Made by a program: the position numbers and the translations under genes. The notes below the pieces were generated by a model. It searched no databases, had not been told where the DNA came from, and saw only the letters and a program-made list of their open reading frames with translations. 64,000 bases of DNA from Ecdyonurus torrentis (taxonomy: Eukaryota; Arthropoda; Insecta; Ephemeroptera; Heptageniidae). Shown here in pieces: positions 41,800 through 54,502 of the stretch. The DNA is taken from NCBI GenBank assembly GCA_949318235.1, contig OX439136.1, positions 3,964,193-4,028,192 on the forward strand, written 5' to 3'. The number at the start of each line of letters is the position of its first letter. The first letter of the stretch is position 1.

Positions 41800-42457
41800 T
41801 ATTAGATATTATATGAATTTTACCATTATTTGGTATAAAAATTTGCTGGTTCATTTGTATATTAAATAATTTTTTCATAATATTTCAAAGTTTAGACTTT
41901 TATTTCAGAGAAAATAAAAAAGCGTATGCAATGCACTTGCGCGAGAAGTGCTCCTCCCTCGGAAAATTTCATTGGCTTATTCAAGTAAAACTATTTTTAA
42001 TCGTTTGATTTATATGTGAACACCCAAAATTCTAAATAATTTAAGTATTGTATTCTTTTATAGAATACATATAAAAGAAATTGCTTTTATTTAAAATAAA
42101 AACCTAACCTAAGCTATTATTTAAAATTGCAATCCGTAAAAGGTGACAACTATAAAGATATTATTTATCGTTTCAGTATTCATCCCTACAAGCCGTGATT
42201 TAGCTGCCAAATATATTATATAAAAATACTGTGCACTTTATTCAATCAAACGAACTAATCAAATAAATTGTAAAATTTGAAGTGTATATAGAGGGGGGGG
42301 GGGGGGGTTTAGGGTTGGGGTAAAAGTTGAGAAAGTTCAAAGTCAAGACTTGAATAAATCATTTTTTTCATTTTTGCAAAGTAAGTGATTAAATTGTTAA
42401 TTCAATATTATTTTTATGAAGAGAAAATTAGTTTGATTAATTATGAGTTATTAATGA

Positions 42458-42461
<4 letters not shown>
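41797..42461 (+). repeat. Dispersed repeat S, copy 2
   Basis: Collinear with 31015-31656, with scattered substitutions and small indels; includes a G-run of about 16 bases near 42291. Ends in ATGAAACAATATATA, running straight into a TA array without the mariner insertion seen in copy 1. Confidence 0.85.

Positions 42462-42533
<72 letters not shown>
42462..42533. repeat. (TA)n microsatellite
   Basis: TA array at the 3' end of repeat S copy 2. Confidence 0.95.
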
Positions 42534-42534
<1 letters not shown>

Positions 42535-42937
42535 TAGTGATTAAAACGCACTATCAAAAACAGACATCATTTTGAGAATCACTGAAAATTTTCTAAGTTC
42601 GAATTTAACAAAAAATAGACATTTTTTTCAGTGTTTGTAAAAAAAATATTAAGTCCACAAAATGAGAAACCGTTTCAGCTACTTGATGTGAAAATTTTAT
42701 AAAATCATTTTTTTAAAACTAATGATAAAATTTCAATTATATCAATATTCAAAATATATTTTATAATATTGTATTTATATGAATTACAATTTTTAAAATT
42801 TAGATACATTTTGAAGAAAACTGCATTGCATGCACTTTTAGCCTGCATGGGAATTTTCTTTGCTTTAAGTAATAAAACTAAGGGTGTAGGGTGTCAGTTA
42901 TGTTTTGTATGCACTTGCGGTGACATTATTATACATA

Positions 42938-45900
42938 ATGGAGGAACACTATGAAACTTTAAATGAATTGATAGAGTTTTTTAATTTAAACGTAACCAAC
43001 AGTTCATTTAATTTAAATAGTTTTTGTGATCGGGCGAAAGTGTTAATGAAAAAAGAAAACAATGTGTCTCCAGATAGATTCAATTCTTTTTTACTTGCCA
43101 TTAAACTATACTGGCAAGGAAAAGAGAAAATGGATGCTGAGGAAGAAGGTAAGAAAAATATTTTTTTATATATTTCATTAATTTTATAATATATTATTAT
43201 TACTGTAATTTAAAAAATAAATAAACGTTTACAACGAGCACACTATAAAAATAATTTAAGATAATACATACCGGTATTAAACCTATATCTTTTGCCGGTA
43301 ATATTATACCGGTAAAGTTATATAGCTCATTTTTAATTTCATTTTATTATTAAATATCAGTTTACTCACTAATTTTTGTGATTTCTAAAAAGGTTAACAA
43401 TTAATATATCAAATTTATATTTGTAAATTACCGGTACTTTACTCACTAATTTTTGTGATTTCTAAAAAGGTTAACAATTAATATATCAAATTTATATCTG
43501 TAAATTACCGGTATGAACATACAAAGAGTAAGAATTATAAATAATACAAATATTATGTAAAGACTCTTTAATTAATGTTCTAAATCATTTTTTATAATGT
43601 TTAGTTGTTGTATTTTTTTAATTACCATTCATTTATTGTCATATTATAATGATATAATATAACAATAATATTATTATATAAACTTTATATCACCTGACTA
43701 TGGTTCTTTTTTTTGTCGTATTGGCGCTGTTATTTGTTTATAAAGAGAAACAGTGATGAAAAATTCGCAAAAAAAAAAGTTCGCGAACTTTTAAAAAATT
43801 CGCGAACTTTTGAAAAAATTCGCAAACTTTAAAAAATAGCGAATTTTTGTGATTTTCAAGGAAAATAGCTTAATTTAGGTGTAATTTTAGAATTTTCACA
43901 TAAAAATCAATTTAAATCATTTTATATTACTGATAAAATAATAATTACATCTAATAATAATAATTATATAAGCATTAAATTTAAATCAAATTTTTAAAAA
44001 GAAACACAAGTTTTGTTGCGAACAAAGTTTAAAAATTATTATATGATCTTAATATCTGTTTTTTCTGCAGATTTTTTCCTTCCATCCACGCCTGACCATA
44101 GGCCACACACTCCAGGAAAATATCTTAATCTTGAAGGTATTATAATTCCTGAAGCTATTGAAATTCCTGAAAATGGTAAGTTTTGAAGGTTTTTTATTAT
44201 TATTATATTTTTTTAAGAATAAATTTTTATATAATTAGTTACATTTAATTATAAATTATAATTATATATATTAACATCCGTTTTTATTTTCTGATTTCAC
44301 TAGTTATCGACCTAATTGAATCTTTGGAATCTACATGTGGTGAAACACCAACATCTGACCATCTAAATTTAGGTATGTAATTTTAAGTTAGTAAAAACCT
44401 TAACATTTATACATATTTTTTATATTTTTATAATTATAAATTTTTTTAATTATTTTATACTGTTCGCAATGACGAGGAAAATTGCATGTGCTCTTAATCA
44501 TAAAGTCTTTACTTTATTTTGTTTTAAAAAGATTATAATTTTTTTTGCGACATTTTACCGAATCATTTTTTAATTTTAAAAAATAAAATAAAAATTATTT
44601 TTTTAGATACGGTTTATTTGTATTTGAATATATTCTATCATATTTAACATTATTATATAACATTTATTTATATAACTTGTTTCAAATAATTTTTTAATGT
44701 TATAGATTTGGAATCAATACATGAGCCTCTGCAAAGTCAATGTGAAGAACAGCTAGATCTAAAGGAAGGTGTGTTATTATTTTTATTATAATTATACTTT
44801 ATAATATATGACTTTGTGTTTTATTTGTAATAAATATATGTATAATAAAAAAAGTAATAATTTTTTTATATGTTACAGCTGAAAAAAATGCAAAACAATC
44901 CATGTGGAAAATACAACGTAGCAACTATCCTAATTTATTGTTAAAAAGTTATGATGGTACGTAAAAAATATAAATTTAAAAAAAAATGTATTATTTTTTT
45001 TATTTATTATAGATGTTGCAGCAGTAGAAACGAATTCCACATCGTCCATTGAAACTCATGCAAAATCCACGGTAGAAACTGAAAACATGGTTATATCGAG
45101 AGGACTTCAAAAAACAAGGAAACGTGCAGGACCACGACGTTGGAGGGGAGGTAGAGGAGGCTTATCGCTATCACAATATAAACTAAAGAATAAGAATAAT
45201 GGTAAATATAAATTATTTATACTATAATTTAATATTTCATATTACGTAATAGAAAATATTACTTATTTAATATATGTACAATAAAACACAAATTCAATTT
45301 TTATATTTTTATTAGATTTTAAAAATTGATTTTTTTGTTTATTATTTTAATTTTTTGTTACACTTTATATTTTAAATTCTAAACATACGATGTATTTAGA
45401 AATGTCTTGTAAATTTATTAATTACTTTATCAAATGTAAATAATTTGATATTATATAAAAATGATATTATGTTACACAAATGTTTAGAAAAAAATCTTAT
45501 TCTTTCATCAAAGAAAATTAAATCTTATACTTTTTTAATTTTAATAGTCAATCATATTTTTTGTTTTAGATGATGATATTGTTAAAGACCCAGACTTTAA
45601 ATTGCCAGAAAGCAAATCTCATTCTCCAGATGAATTTATAGGTATGTATTTTGTTATTTTAAAGTGAAGAAAAGTTAAATATTATTTGTCTTCAAGATTG
45701 ATATATAAAAAAATATTATTTTTATTCTTTTTTGTTTTGTTTGTTTTGGATAGATCGGAGGGGAAGTCCTATTTTAAAGAAAAAGAAAATGGAGAGAGCA
45801 GCTAAGAAAAATCGAAAATTGAAATGTTATATAGATAAAGAAGAAGATGAAATTATTTCGTCTGACGATGAAATTGTAGATTGGAATAGAGGATCCACGA

Positions 45901-48756
45901 TTAAAGCAGTTCATAAAGATAGGAAACTTAATGCACATCCAATAGTAATTCTGGAAAAAAATGTTTCTCTAAAGATTATATCAAGTTTTATACCACAAGA
46001 ACAAAAAAACAATGATGAATTATCCTTCGAGACCACCACCGAAACCCCCTCTCCAACATCATTATTTGAAACATTTAAAAATAAATATCACCCGTCATCA
46101 AAACATGAACAAGAAGAAGAAGAAAGAAATAATCAATTTTTGAAAAATCAATTTTTGAAAAATCTCCCACCTCTAAGTTCATCCCCTCACCTCCTTTCTG
46201 ACGCTTCCCTTCTTACAGAAATCCCTTCCAAAATGTTACAGGTACCCCTTTCTTTACAGGATCCCATACCTTTACAAATACCCCTTCCTTCACAGTTTCC
46301 CCTCTCTTCACAGACTCCCCCCTCTTTAGCGGAACCTCTCCCAACATTGCAACGCATCAATTCACAGGTACATCTCTCAAAAGAAACTTCCCACATTACT
46401 GATACCCCTCTTTTACCACTATCCCCTCCTACCAAAGTCTCAAGTAAAAACTTGCAACAAGACACTGTGAAGATGGCAAGCCTCATTCTTGAACAGGAAA
46501 GTGAAGCAGTAGAAAGAACGACTCTTGAACCGAAAAGGACCACTCTTCAAGAGGAAACTAAAGCATTAGAAGAAGAAAGTACAATTCAACAGGAAACAGA
46601 AGATAGTATCAATTTATTAAATGAAGAACACTTTTCAGACAGCGAGTTGGAAATAGTTTTTGACAACAACAAAGATTTAGATGAAGAGGAGCAATCAAAA
46701 CTTGACAAGCTAGAGGAAAAAATAAGGCAAGACACAATAAAAGAAGACTTGCGTCAGTTTAAAGTCAAAGAAGACTTGCCTCAGTTGAATGAAAAAGAAG
46801 ACTTACGTCTGTTTATTGAAGCCAAAAAGTTGTTAAGAAATGCTGAACCTGCAAGAAAATTAACAGGTGAGCTAGAAAGAAAACAAGAAGTTTTTTTTAA
46901 TGATCCAAACTCATCAAATAAGCTAATCTTAGATAACTTCAATCAACAAAACTCAAAAGAACCCATTAAAGTAGAAAATACTATTTTTAAAATAAGGAAG
47001 TCACGTTTTGAAAGCATCGAAGAATTTTACAACACATCATCAAACCTATCGGTAGATAAAATCTATCAAACAAATGCAAATACAAAAGAGCCTGAACAAA
47101 ATAAAAAAACATTAACTAAAATTAGAAAATCACGTTTTGAAGATTTAGAAAAAGAAAAAAGTGAAGTAAAAATGAATAGGAACTCTGATAACCGACGAAA
47201 TGACGAGCGTGGATATTTAGATCATGGAAGAAGGAGAAGCTCTGAAAGGAGGAGAAGCCCTGAAAGAAGGAGAAACCCTGAAAGGAAGAGAAGCCATGAA
47301 AGAAGGAGAAGCCCAGAACATCCATACAAGCGGAGCAGGTCTAGTCATCCGTCCAATCAGATCACATTAAAAAGAAGTCTCCAGGGATCATCTTTTTCAG
47401 ATGAAAGACACACCGGTTTTTCAGGTGACAATCACGCCGGTTTTTCAGGTGACATGCACGCCGGTTTTTCAGGTGACATGCACGCCGGTCTTTCAGGTGA
47501 AAATCACGCCGGTTTTTCAGGTGAAAATCACGCCGGTTTTTCAGGTGACATGCACGCCGGTCTTTCAGGTGAACATTACGCCGGTTTTTTAGGTGTCATG
47601 CACGCCGGTCTTTCAGGTGAAAATCACGCCGGTTTTTCAGGTGACAGACACGCCGGCTCTTTAGGTGACAGGCACGCCAGTTTTTCAGGTGACAGGCACG
47701 CCGTTTTTTCAGGTGACAGGCACGCCAGTTTTTTAGGTGACAGACGCGCCGGTATTTCAGGTGACAGTCACGCCGGTTTTTCAGGTGACAGGCGCGCCGG
47801 TTTTTCAGGTGCCAGTCACGCCCGTATTTCAGATGACAGGGCAGAAAAATATAAATCAAGATTATCATCTCAATCAACACATCGTCATACAAGATCAATC
47901 TCCAGACGACCATCACCTTCGCCTCGAAGGGATGTGAGAAGTCAGTCAAGACCACGTGGATCACCGCAACATCAAACAAGAGCAGTCTCAAGCCCACCAC
48001 AACATCAAACAAGATCAGTCTCAAGACCACCATCACCTTTGCCTCCAAGGGATGTGAGACGTCACTCGAGACCACGTGTATCACTACACCATCAAACAAG
48101 ATCAGTCTCCAGACCACCATCACCTTTGTCCCGAAGGGATGTGAGAAGTCAGTCCAGACCACGTGGATCATCAGAACATCAACCAAGATCAGTCACCAGA
48201 CCACCATTAACTTTGCCTCCAAGGGATGTGAGAAGTCATTCCAGACCACGTGTATCATCGCACCAACAAACAAGATCAGTCTCCAGACCACCATCACCTT
48301 TGTCCCGAAGGGATGTGAGAAGTCAGTCCAGACCACGTGGATCACCACACCATCAAACAAGATCAGTCTCCAGACCACCATCACCTTTGTCCCGAAGGGA
48401 TGTGAAAAGTCAGTCCAGACCACGTGGATCATCAGAACATCAAACAAGATCGGTCTCAAGACCACCATCACCAAAAGAGCATTTTAGAAGTCAGTCCTTA
48501 CGCAAATCTGATTATCAATATTCGCAACTAACACCTATTCTAAAAAAAGAACATTTAATTGATTATTCAGAATTTAATGTAATGAAAAATCAACTCCGTG
48601 AACTGCAAGATAAGTTAAAGTACATATACCAAGATCAAGAACAAAAGAAAAAAGTACGTATTGAAGTAAAGAAGCAAAGAAACAGGAGCAGGAGCAGGAG
48701 CAGGAGCAGAAGCAGGAGCAGGAGCAGGAGCAGGAGCAAGAGTAGGAGCAGGAGCA

Positions 48757-48834
<78 letters not shown>

Positions 48835-49340
48835 GCAGCAGCAGCGACAGCAGCAGCAGCAGCGACAGCAGCAGCAGCAGCGACAGCAGCAGCAGCAGCG
48901 ACAGCAGCAGCAGCAAACGTCCCATTTCAGCTCAAAAAGATGAAGAAAAGAAAACGAAAAAGAGAAAACATAAGAAAACAGGCAAAGAACCAAAATTAAA
49001 CAAAAGAAGGACAAAGAAATCTCATAAAAAGGAAACTAGTTCAACAGAGGAAGAAGATACCACTGAGAAAAAAACTAGCATTAAAAAGTCACAAGACAAA
49101 ACATCTGATGAATCTAAGAAACAATCAGTGTCTCAGGAAAACTCACTTGAGCGCCCATCAGAAAATGAAGCAACAACATCAACAACAAGAACATCAACAA
49201 CACCAACAGCAACAACACCATCAACAATACCAACAACAACAGTGACAATATTAACAACAACAGCACCAACTACAACGCCAACAACAACGTTAGCAACAAC
49301 AAATCATCCTATTCAAGATGTAAGTGTCAAAAATGTTTAA
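42938..49340 (+). CDS. Multi-exon RS-domain, repeat-rich protein, possibly spliced to Polinton PolB
   Basis: Exons: 42938-43148, 44071-44175, 44304-44372, 44706-44768, 44879-44956, 45013-45201, 45570-45641 and 45754-49319. Every internal junction splits a codon after G (phase 1) and every internal exon length is a multiple of three. Read through, they give 1451 codons; without further splicing six more precede a TAA at 49338-49340. The N-terminus ('MEEHYETLNELIEFFNLNV') looks helical. Exon 6 has a basic patch 'KRAGPRRWRGGRGG'. The long exon has two 'IRKSRFE' motifs, 'ERRRSPERRRNPER', 8-residue GFSGDxHA repeats, ~29-residue 'SRPPSPLSRRDVRSQSRPRG' repeats, an RS dipeptide run, poly-Ser with regular Asp, then Lys- and Thr-rich tails. 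RS domains are typical of splicing-associated nuclear proteins; no RRM is seen. The end of the long exon is AAGAT|GTAAGT, joining in phase 0 to the acceptor at 49905. Confidence 0.75.
43270..43520. repeat. ACCGGT-rich block with a 76-bp tandem duplication
   Basis: In intron 1 of the RS gene. TACCGGTA-type words occur at about 43271, 43295, 43310, 43430 and 43507. A ~76-bp unit (TTTACTCACTAATTTTTGTG...TTACCGGTA) is present twice in tandem (43362-43437, 43438-43513). Probably the remains of a palindrome-word element. Confidence 0.65.
43753..43850. repeat. TTCGCGAA-rich block
   Basis: In intron 1 of the RS gene. Repeated AATTCGCGAACTTT words (four) after CAGTGATGAAAAATTCGC, which resembles a hAT-style CAGTGATG end. 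The other end was not located. Confidence 0.55.
47401..47860 (+). repeat. 24-bp coding tandem repeat (GFSGDxHA)
   Basis: About 19 units of 24 bases in the long exon, each encoding a variant of G-F-S-G-D/E-x-H-A. The variable position alternates N, M, R, S, and later units change H to R. Length variation between individuals is likely. Confidence 0.9.
47895..48475 (+). repeat. ~87-bp coding tandem repeat (RS/RPRG units)
   Basis: Six to seven units of about 87 bases encoding a 29-residue R-S-rich block ending 'RSQSRPRGS' and 'HQTRSVSRPPSPL'. Unit boundaries remain in frame. The antisense Val/Leu-rich frames are shadows. Confidence 0.88.
48683..48915 (+). repeat. AGGAGC/AGCAGC coding repeat (RS run and poly-Ser)
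   Basis: AGGAGC repeats encode an Arg-Ser dipeptide run of about 15 repeats, then AGC repeats encode poly-Ser in which an Asp (GAC) recurs every sixth residue five times. Trinucleotide-type expansion is the probable origin. Confidence 0.92.
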
Positions 49341-49904
49341 GTATAGTTTTTTTATTACCTTTTTATTTACTTGCCATTAAACAATTATTTTACAATTTTT
49401 ATACTCCTGCTAAGCATTAGGTTTTTCTACTTATTTACTATTTTTTACAATATATTTGTTCTAATTATTTGTAATTTTATAATTTTTCAATTTCGTTATT
49501 TTAAACTGATTAAATTAGCTATTAAATTTTCAATTTATATAATGTCTATTTTTCTAAGATTTTTCAATTTAAATTTCTTTTATATATAATTTTACGTTAT
49601 TTTTTAAATAAAAGATAATTTTATTATTTTATTTTTTAATTTGCGATTAAATAATCTTTTAAATATATTTGCTATTTTTTTTATAAATTATGTCTTTAAA
49701 TAAATAAATTGTTTCAATGTTTTAGTTTTTAAATTTTTAAAAACAGTAAGAAACATATGCATTCTTTAATTTTTAAAAATTAACATAATATATATATATA
49801 TATACATACATATATATATATGCATATTTTTTGGAGTTGTAAATGACATTTGAAATTTTTTTCTAATAAACTTAATTTAATATATAAATTTTTGTTTTAT
49901 TTAG

Positions 49905-52900
49905 CATGAACCTAACAATCATCAAATTGGGGCTGGGAAACCAAATTTTATCGTCAAGTCTAGTAAGAATACAATTATCGAAAAATTTAATTTAGAAGCA
50001 AAAGAATTCATTTTAAACATTAGAAAACCGGATCAAAATGAAAATAACTTAGAATTTTACGAAAAAGCTATGAAGGACTTAGTAGCATTATTTAAAAGTA
50101 ACACACATGAGCATAACAAAATAGGAATAGTAATTAGAAATAAAGGTTATTTAAATCCTCCCCTTGCTTTGTCATTTCGTCTCGTGAGCCAACTCGACGC
50201 TGACGTTTTATGGGGGTTAATTTATAAATTTATAGAGCATCACAATCCAATGCTGACATATTGCTTGAAGGAAACTTGCATGTCACAGTTCACACAGTAG
50301 ACCCACCTCAAGGCTCTGGTGGATCCAAGAACTTCACTACAGTTAATACATCTTCCCAGGATTTCGCCAGCAAGAACAAAGGTATTTTACAGGTAAAAAA
50401 TAAAGATCATAGGTGCTTAGCCTATGCCACAGTTTTAGGTGTTGCCTTACTTGATGGAACCCCTAATGCTAAAATTCTTCAAGAAGATGAAAATAGGATG
50501 GAAGAGTTAGTTGAAAATTTCCTGTTAGAGACTGGTTTGTCATTAGAAAACGAAGCCTCCTATCAAGATTTAGATAATGTTCAAGACTGTCTTCCACCAC
50601 ATACTCAACTGATCGTCTTCAATGATTTTCGCACGAGACGTATATTTTACAAAAGGGAAATTATAGGAGCTACCAACTTTATTTATTTATACTTACACGA
50701 CGATCATTTTGACGTTATAACGAGCATAACTGCATTTTGTGTAGCTAATTACTTTTGTAATGCGTGCTACAAACCGTACAATAATCGTAAAACTCACAGA
50801 TGTAAACAGCGATGTAGTGGATGTAGGTATTTTCCTGTTTGCATGCCAACGCACAAAAATATTGAATGTAAAGAATGTAGCATTAATTTTAAATCTAAAG
50901 AATGTTTTGAAAAACACAAAAAGGACAAAATTCAGAAAGATCAGACTGTATGTGACTACCAAAAAAGATGTAAGGTGTGTGAAAAGACTTATTTAATGTA
51001 TAAAAAAAGAATTGGCAAACATATTTGTGGTGAAGTATTTTGTTCAAACTGCAAAACGCATAAAGACAGGCGTCACTTATGCTTTATAAAAGCAGATACA
51101 AGAAGAACACCATCAACCGATAAAACTGCTTTTTGCTTTTTTGACATAGAATCAACAATTAATTCAAAAGTAGGTCACTTGGAAGAATTTGGAACATTGC
51201 ATAATTGCAATTTGATAGTTGCCCATACACAATGTGACAATTGTGAAATTATAGAAACAGAAGATCATACCTGTGAAAAATGTGGAGTTCGACAACATAT
51301 ATTCTGGGAAAACCCTGTTAAAAGCTTCTTAGAATTTCTAGCAGCCCCACGAAAACATTTTAACAAACTTATAATTCTTTCTCATAATTTTAGTTCATAT
51401 GATGGAGTGTTTATTCTTAGATATTTCCTTAAGGAAATGAAAGTTTGCCGAAAAATTATAATAAATGGAGCTAAAATCCTTTCTTTGGATTTTAAAAACT
51501 TACATTTTAGAGATTCACTACAATTTCTTCCAATGGCTTTATCAAAACTACCTCGTACTTTAAGTCTTAGAGAGGATCTAGGAAAAGGATACTACCCATA
51601 TTTATTTAACACCGAAGAAAATATGAATTATGAAGGTGTTATGCCAGACAAAAAATTCTATGATTTAGATAGATTAGATTTTAAATAAAGAAAGGTATTT
51701 AATGAATGGTACAGTACACAGATTGGTGAAAATGTTACATTTAATCAAAAAAATGAGTTACTTGCGTACTGTATTATGGATGTAAATATTTTGAGACAAG
51801 CTTGTACAAAATTCAGAGAAATTATAATTTCCATATCATCCGTAGATCCACTGGTTGAAACAATAACATTAGCTCATTTAGCTATGACAATATTTAAACG
51901 AAATCATTTAAAAGAAAATACTTTAGGTCTAATACCTATACAGGGCTATCGCTGGATTGATACACAGTCAAAAATTGCAATCAAATGGCTTTTATATGAA
52001 GAAAAAAAACGGGAATGCACATAACACATGCTGCAAATGGTCGGGAAGTACGTTTGCCAACTGGTCAGGTTGTTGATGCCTATGTAGAGAGAAATGGTGA
52101 AAAAATAGTCTACGAAATGAATGGATGCAGGTAAATTACTCATTCGATAGAAAATGAATAAAGTAATAAAAATTTATTGTCTTTTTTTAGGTGGCATGGT
52201 TGTTCAAAATGTACATTACCATCAAGTCGACGGCTTAAGAATGATCCATATGACACAATGGAGTTACGAAGACTGAGTACAGAACGGAAATTAGAAACTT
52301 TGCAAAACTTAGGTTATACGGTCTTTGTAATGTGGGAGTGTGAATGTAACCAATTCCTGAAGGAAAACCCAGATATCAATCATGAACTAAGCTGTAATCC
52401 TCTTATTTGCGAGGAACCTCTAAATGTAAGAAATGCACTTTATGGAGGAAGAGTAGAAGCAATAAGAATTTTTTCTGAAGCTATTAGTGGAGAGAATATA
52501 TTAGAATTTTCTGATTTTAGAAGTTTATATAGCTATGTAATGATGTATTGTCCAATACCAATCGGCCATCCTACAATTCATCTAAAAAATTTCCCTGATG
52601 TAACACAAATAAATGGAATTATTAAGTGTATTATATTACCACCTAAAAATCTATTCCTTCCTCTTCTCCCTTGCAAAATAAATGGCAAACTTTTGTTTGT
52701 GCTTTGTAATACTTGTGGAGAAGAATTTAGTCTTATAAAATGTAAACATAACAATAGTCAAAGGGCTCTCAAGGGTACTTGGGTATTAACTGAAATTCAT
52801 AAGGCACTTGAACTTGGATATAGAATTCAAACTATACATGAAATCTGGGAAACGAAAACAGCAATATATAACAGAGAAACACAGCAGGGAGGAGTATTTG

Positions 52901-53792
52901 ATTCATACATCAATGCACTTTAAAAATGAAACAAGAAGCTTCATCATGGCCAACATGGTGTATTGATGATGCAATTGCCAAACTTCTTCTTAATTCATTG
53001 TATGGAAAGTTTGGCATGAGAGAGGACAAAAAGCAGACTAAAGTAATAAATGAATGTTATGACTTCTTTTCACTACTATGTGATCCAAACGTAGAGATTT
53101 CGAATTTAATACCTGTAGGTATGGAAAGCTTAGTTATAAATTACAACATTCCAAAAGAACTTCAACCTCCCAATAACTCTGTAAATTGTGCAATCGCAGC
53201 CTTCATAACTTGTGGAGCAAGACTACATCTTTATTCTTATCTTGAAAGACAACCTAGAAATGTATTATACATGGATACAGGTAACATTTTTTCAAGTTAT
53301 ATTTTTTGTTTAAAAAAATAATAATACTATTTTATGTTTCAAGATTCTATTTTTATCGCACGCCGTCCTACTGAACCATCCCTTCCACTTGGGGATAACC
53401 TAGGAGACCTGGAGTTAGAAATAGAACCTCAATGCAGCATAAAGTCATTTGTGTCTGGTGGTGCCAAGGTTTATTCATACAAAGTTTTAGGTCCAAATGG
53501 GGAACTGAAGAAGACGATAACTAAATATAGGGGAATTACTCAAAACAGTGGAAATATGCATATTGTTAACTATGAAAAACTTCGAGAGCTTGTTTTAGAA
53601 AATGGTTTGCCAGTACACGTCATGGATCCTAGAAAAATAGTTCGCACTAAAGACTTTCTTATTCTTTGCAAGCCTTGTTCAAAAATTTTTAGGAGTGTTA
53701 ACAACAAAAGAAGACAAATACCCAACTCTTTAGTGTCATTACCTTATGGATATAGCTCCCAAAATGAATCTTTAGATTCTGAAGATGATTAA
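49905..53792 (+). pseudogene. Polinton DNA polymerase B (pPolB), broken
   Basis: Exons 49905-52130, 52191-53280 and 53344-53792; introns of 60 and 63 bases with GTAAAT..TTTTTTTAG and GTAACA..TTTCAAG. Seen in order: a Polinton-type N-terminal region ('ALSFRLVSQLDADVLWGLI'), a Cys/His-rich zinc-binding stretch ('CNACYKP' to 'HLCFIK'), exonuclease motifs FFDIEST (Exo I), HNFSSYD (Exo II) and YCIMD (Exo III), polymerase motif A 'DFRSLYSYV' (usually SLYP), motif B 'KLLLNSLYGKFG', and motif C Y-M-D-T-D-S, which exists only after splicing at 53280/53344. Breaks: a frame change near 50245, an in-frame TAA at 51686-51688, a frame change near 52015 and a one-base loss near 52922. No in-frame ATG lies upstream of 50070 in the first exon. 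Confidence 0.92.
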
Positions 53793-53849
53793 ATAATATA
53801 TATATATACCTTTGTACAAATATTTATTTTAAATAAACAAGTTAATATA

Positions 53850-54150
53850 TTTATTCAAATTATAATGCTGTTATATATAATGTATTATATTAATTTTAAA
53901 TAAATAATATTTACTCATTTCTAATAACTATTTTATTTTATATTTATTTTTTTTAATATACCTCTTTGTAATATATATTTTATTTTAACTTATGTAAGTT
54001 CTTTATTCAAATTATAATGTTGTTATATATAATGTATATATTAATTTTAAATAAATAATATTTACTCATTTCTAATAACTATTTTATTTTATATTTATTT
54101 TTTTAATATACCTCTTTGTAATATATATTTTATTTTAACTTATGTAAGTT
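53850..54150. repeat. ~150-bp tandem duplication
   Basis: Two head-to-tail copies (about 53850-54001 and 54002-54150) of an AT-rich unit starting TTATTCAAATTATAATG and ending AACTTATGTAAGTTC, between the 3' ends of the converging polymerase and minus-strand genes. No gene lies between 53793 and 54502. Confidence 0.85.
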
Positions 54151-54502
54151 CTAATTATTTAATAAATAATTAAAAAATTTATTAAATATATTTAATTATT
54201 AAATCAAAACTATTTTTTATAAAACTACGTTAAGGTAAGATAAAATATTATTTTAAATTATAAATAATTAACAAAATTCAAAACAAATTTTTTATTAAAA
54301 TATCCAAAGTACAGTTTTTTATTATAAAAACTTTAAAAACCAATAAAAATTATAAATTCAAAAAACCATTAAAAATTATTCAACCATAATAAAAAATTAA
54401 AATTTATAGAAACAAAAAAAATAATAAAACATTAAAATTTATATAAAGTAAAAACCAACTATACTTTTAAGGAAATATTATACAATATTATTACGTGTAC
54501 AT

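Noticed and set aside
47596..49014. Minus-strand frames of 93-196 codons, including poly-Leu and poly-Cys, in the RS gene
   Set aside because: Antisense shadows of the in-frame repeats; the plus strand has a far longer frame and a splice structure.
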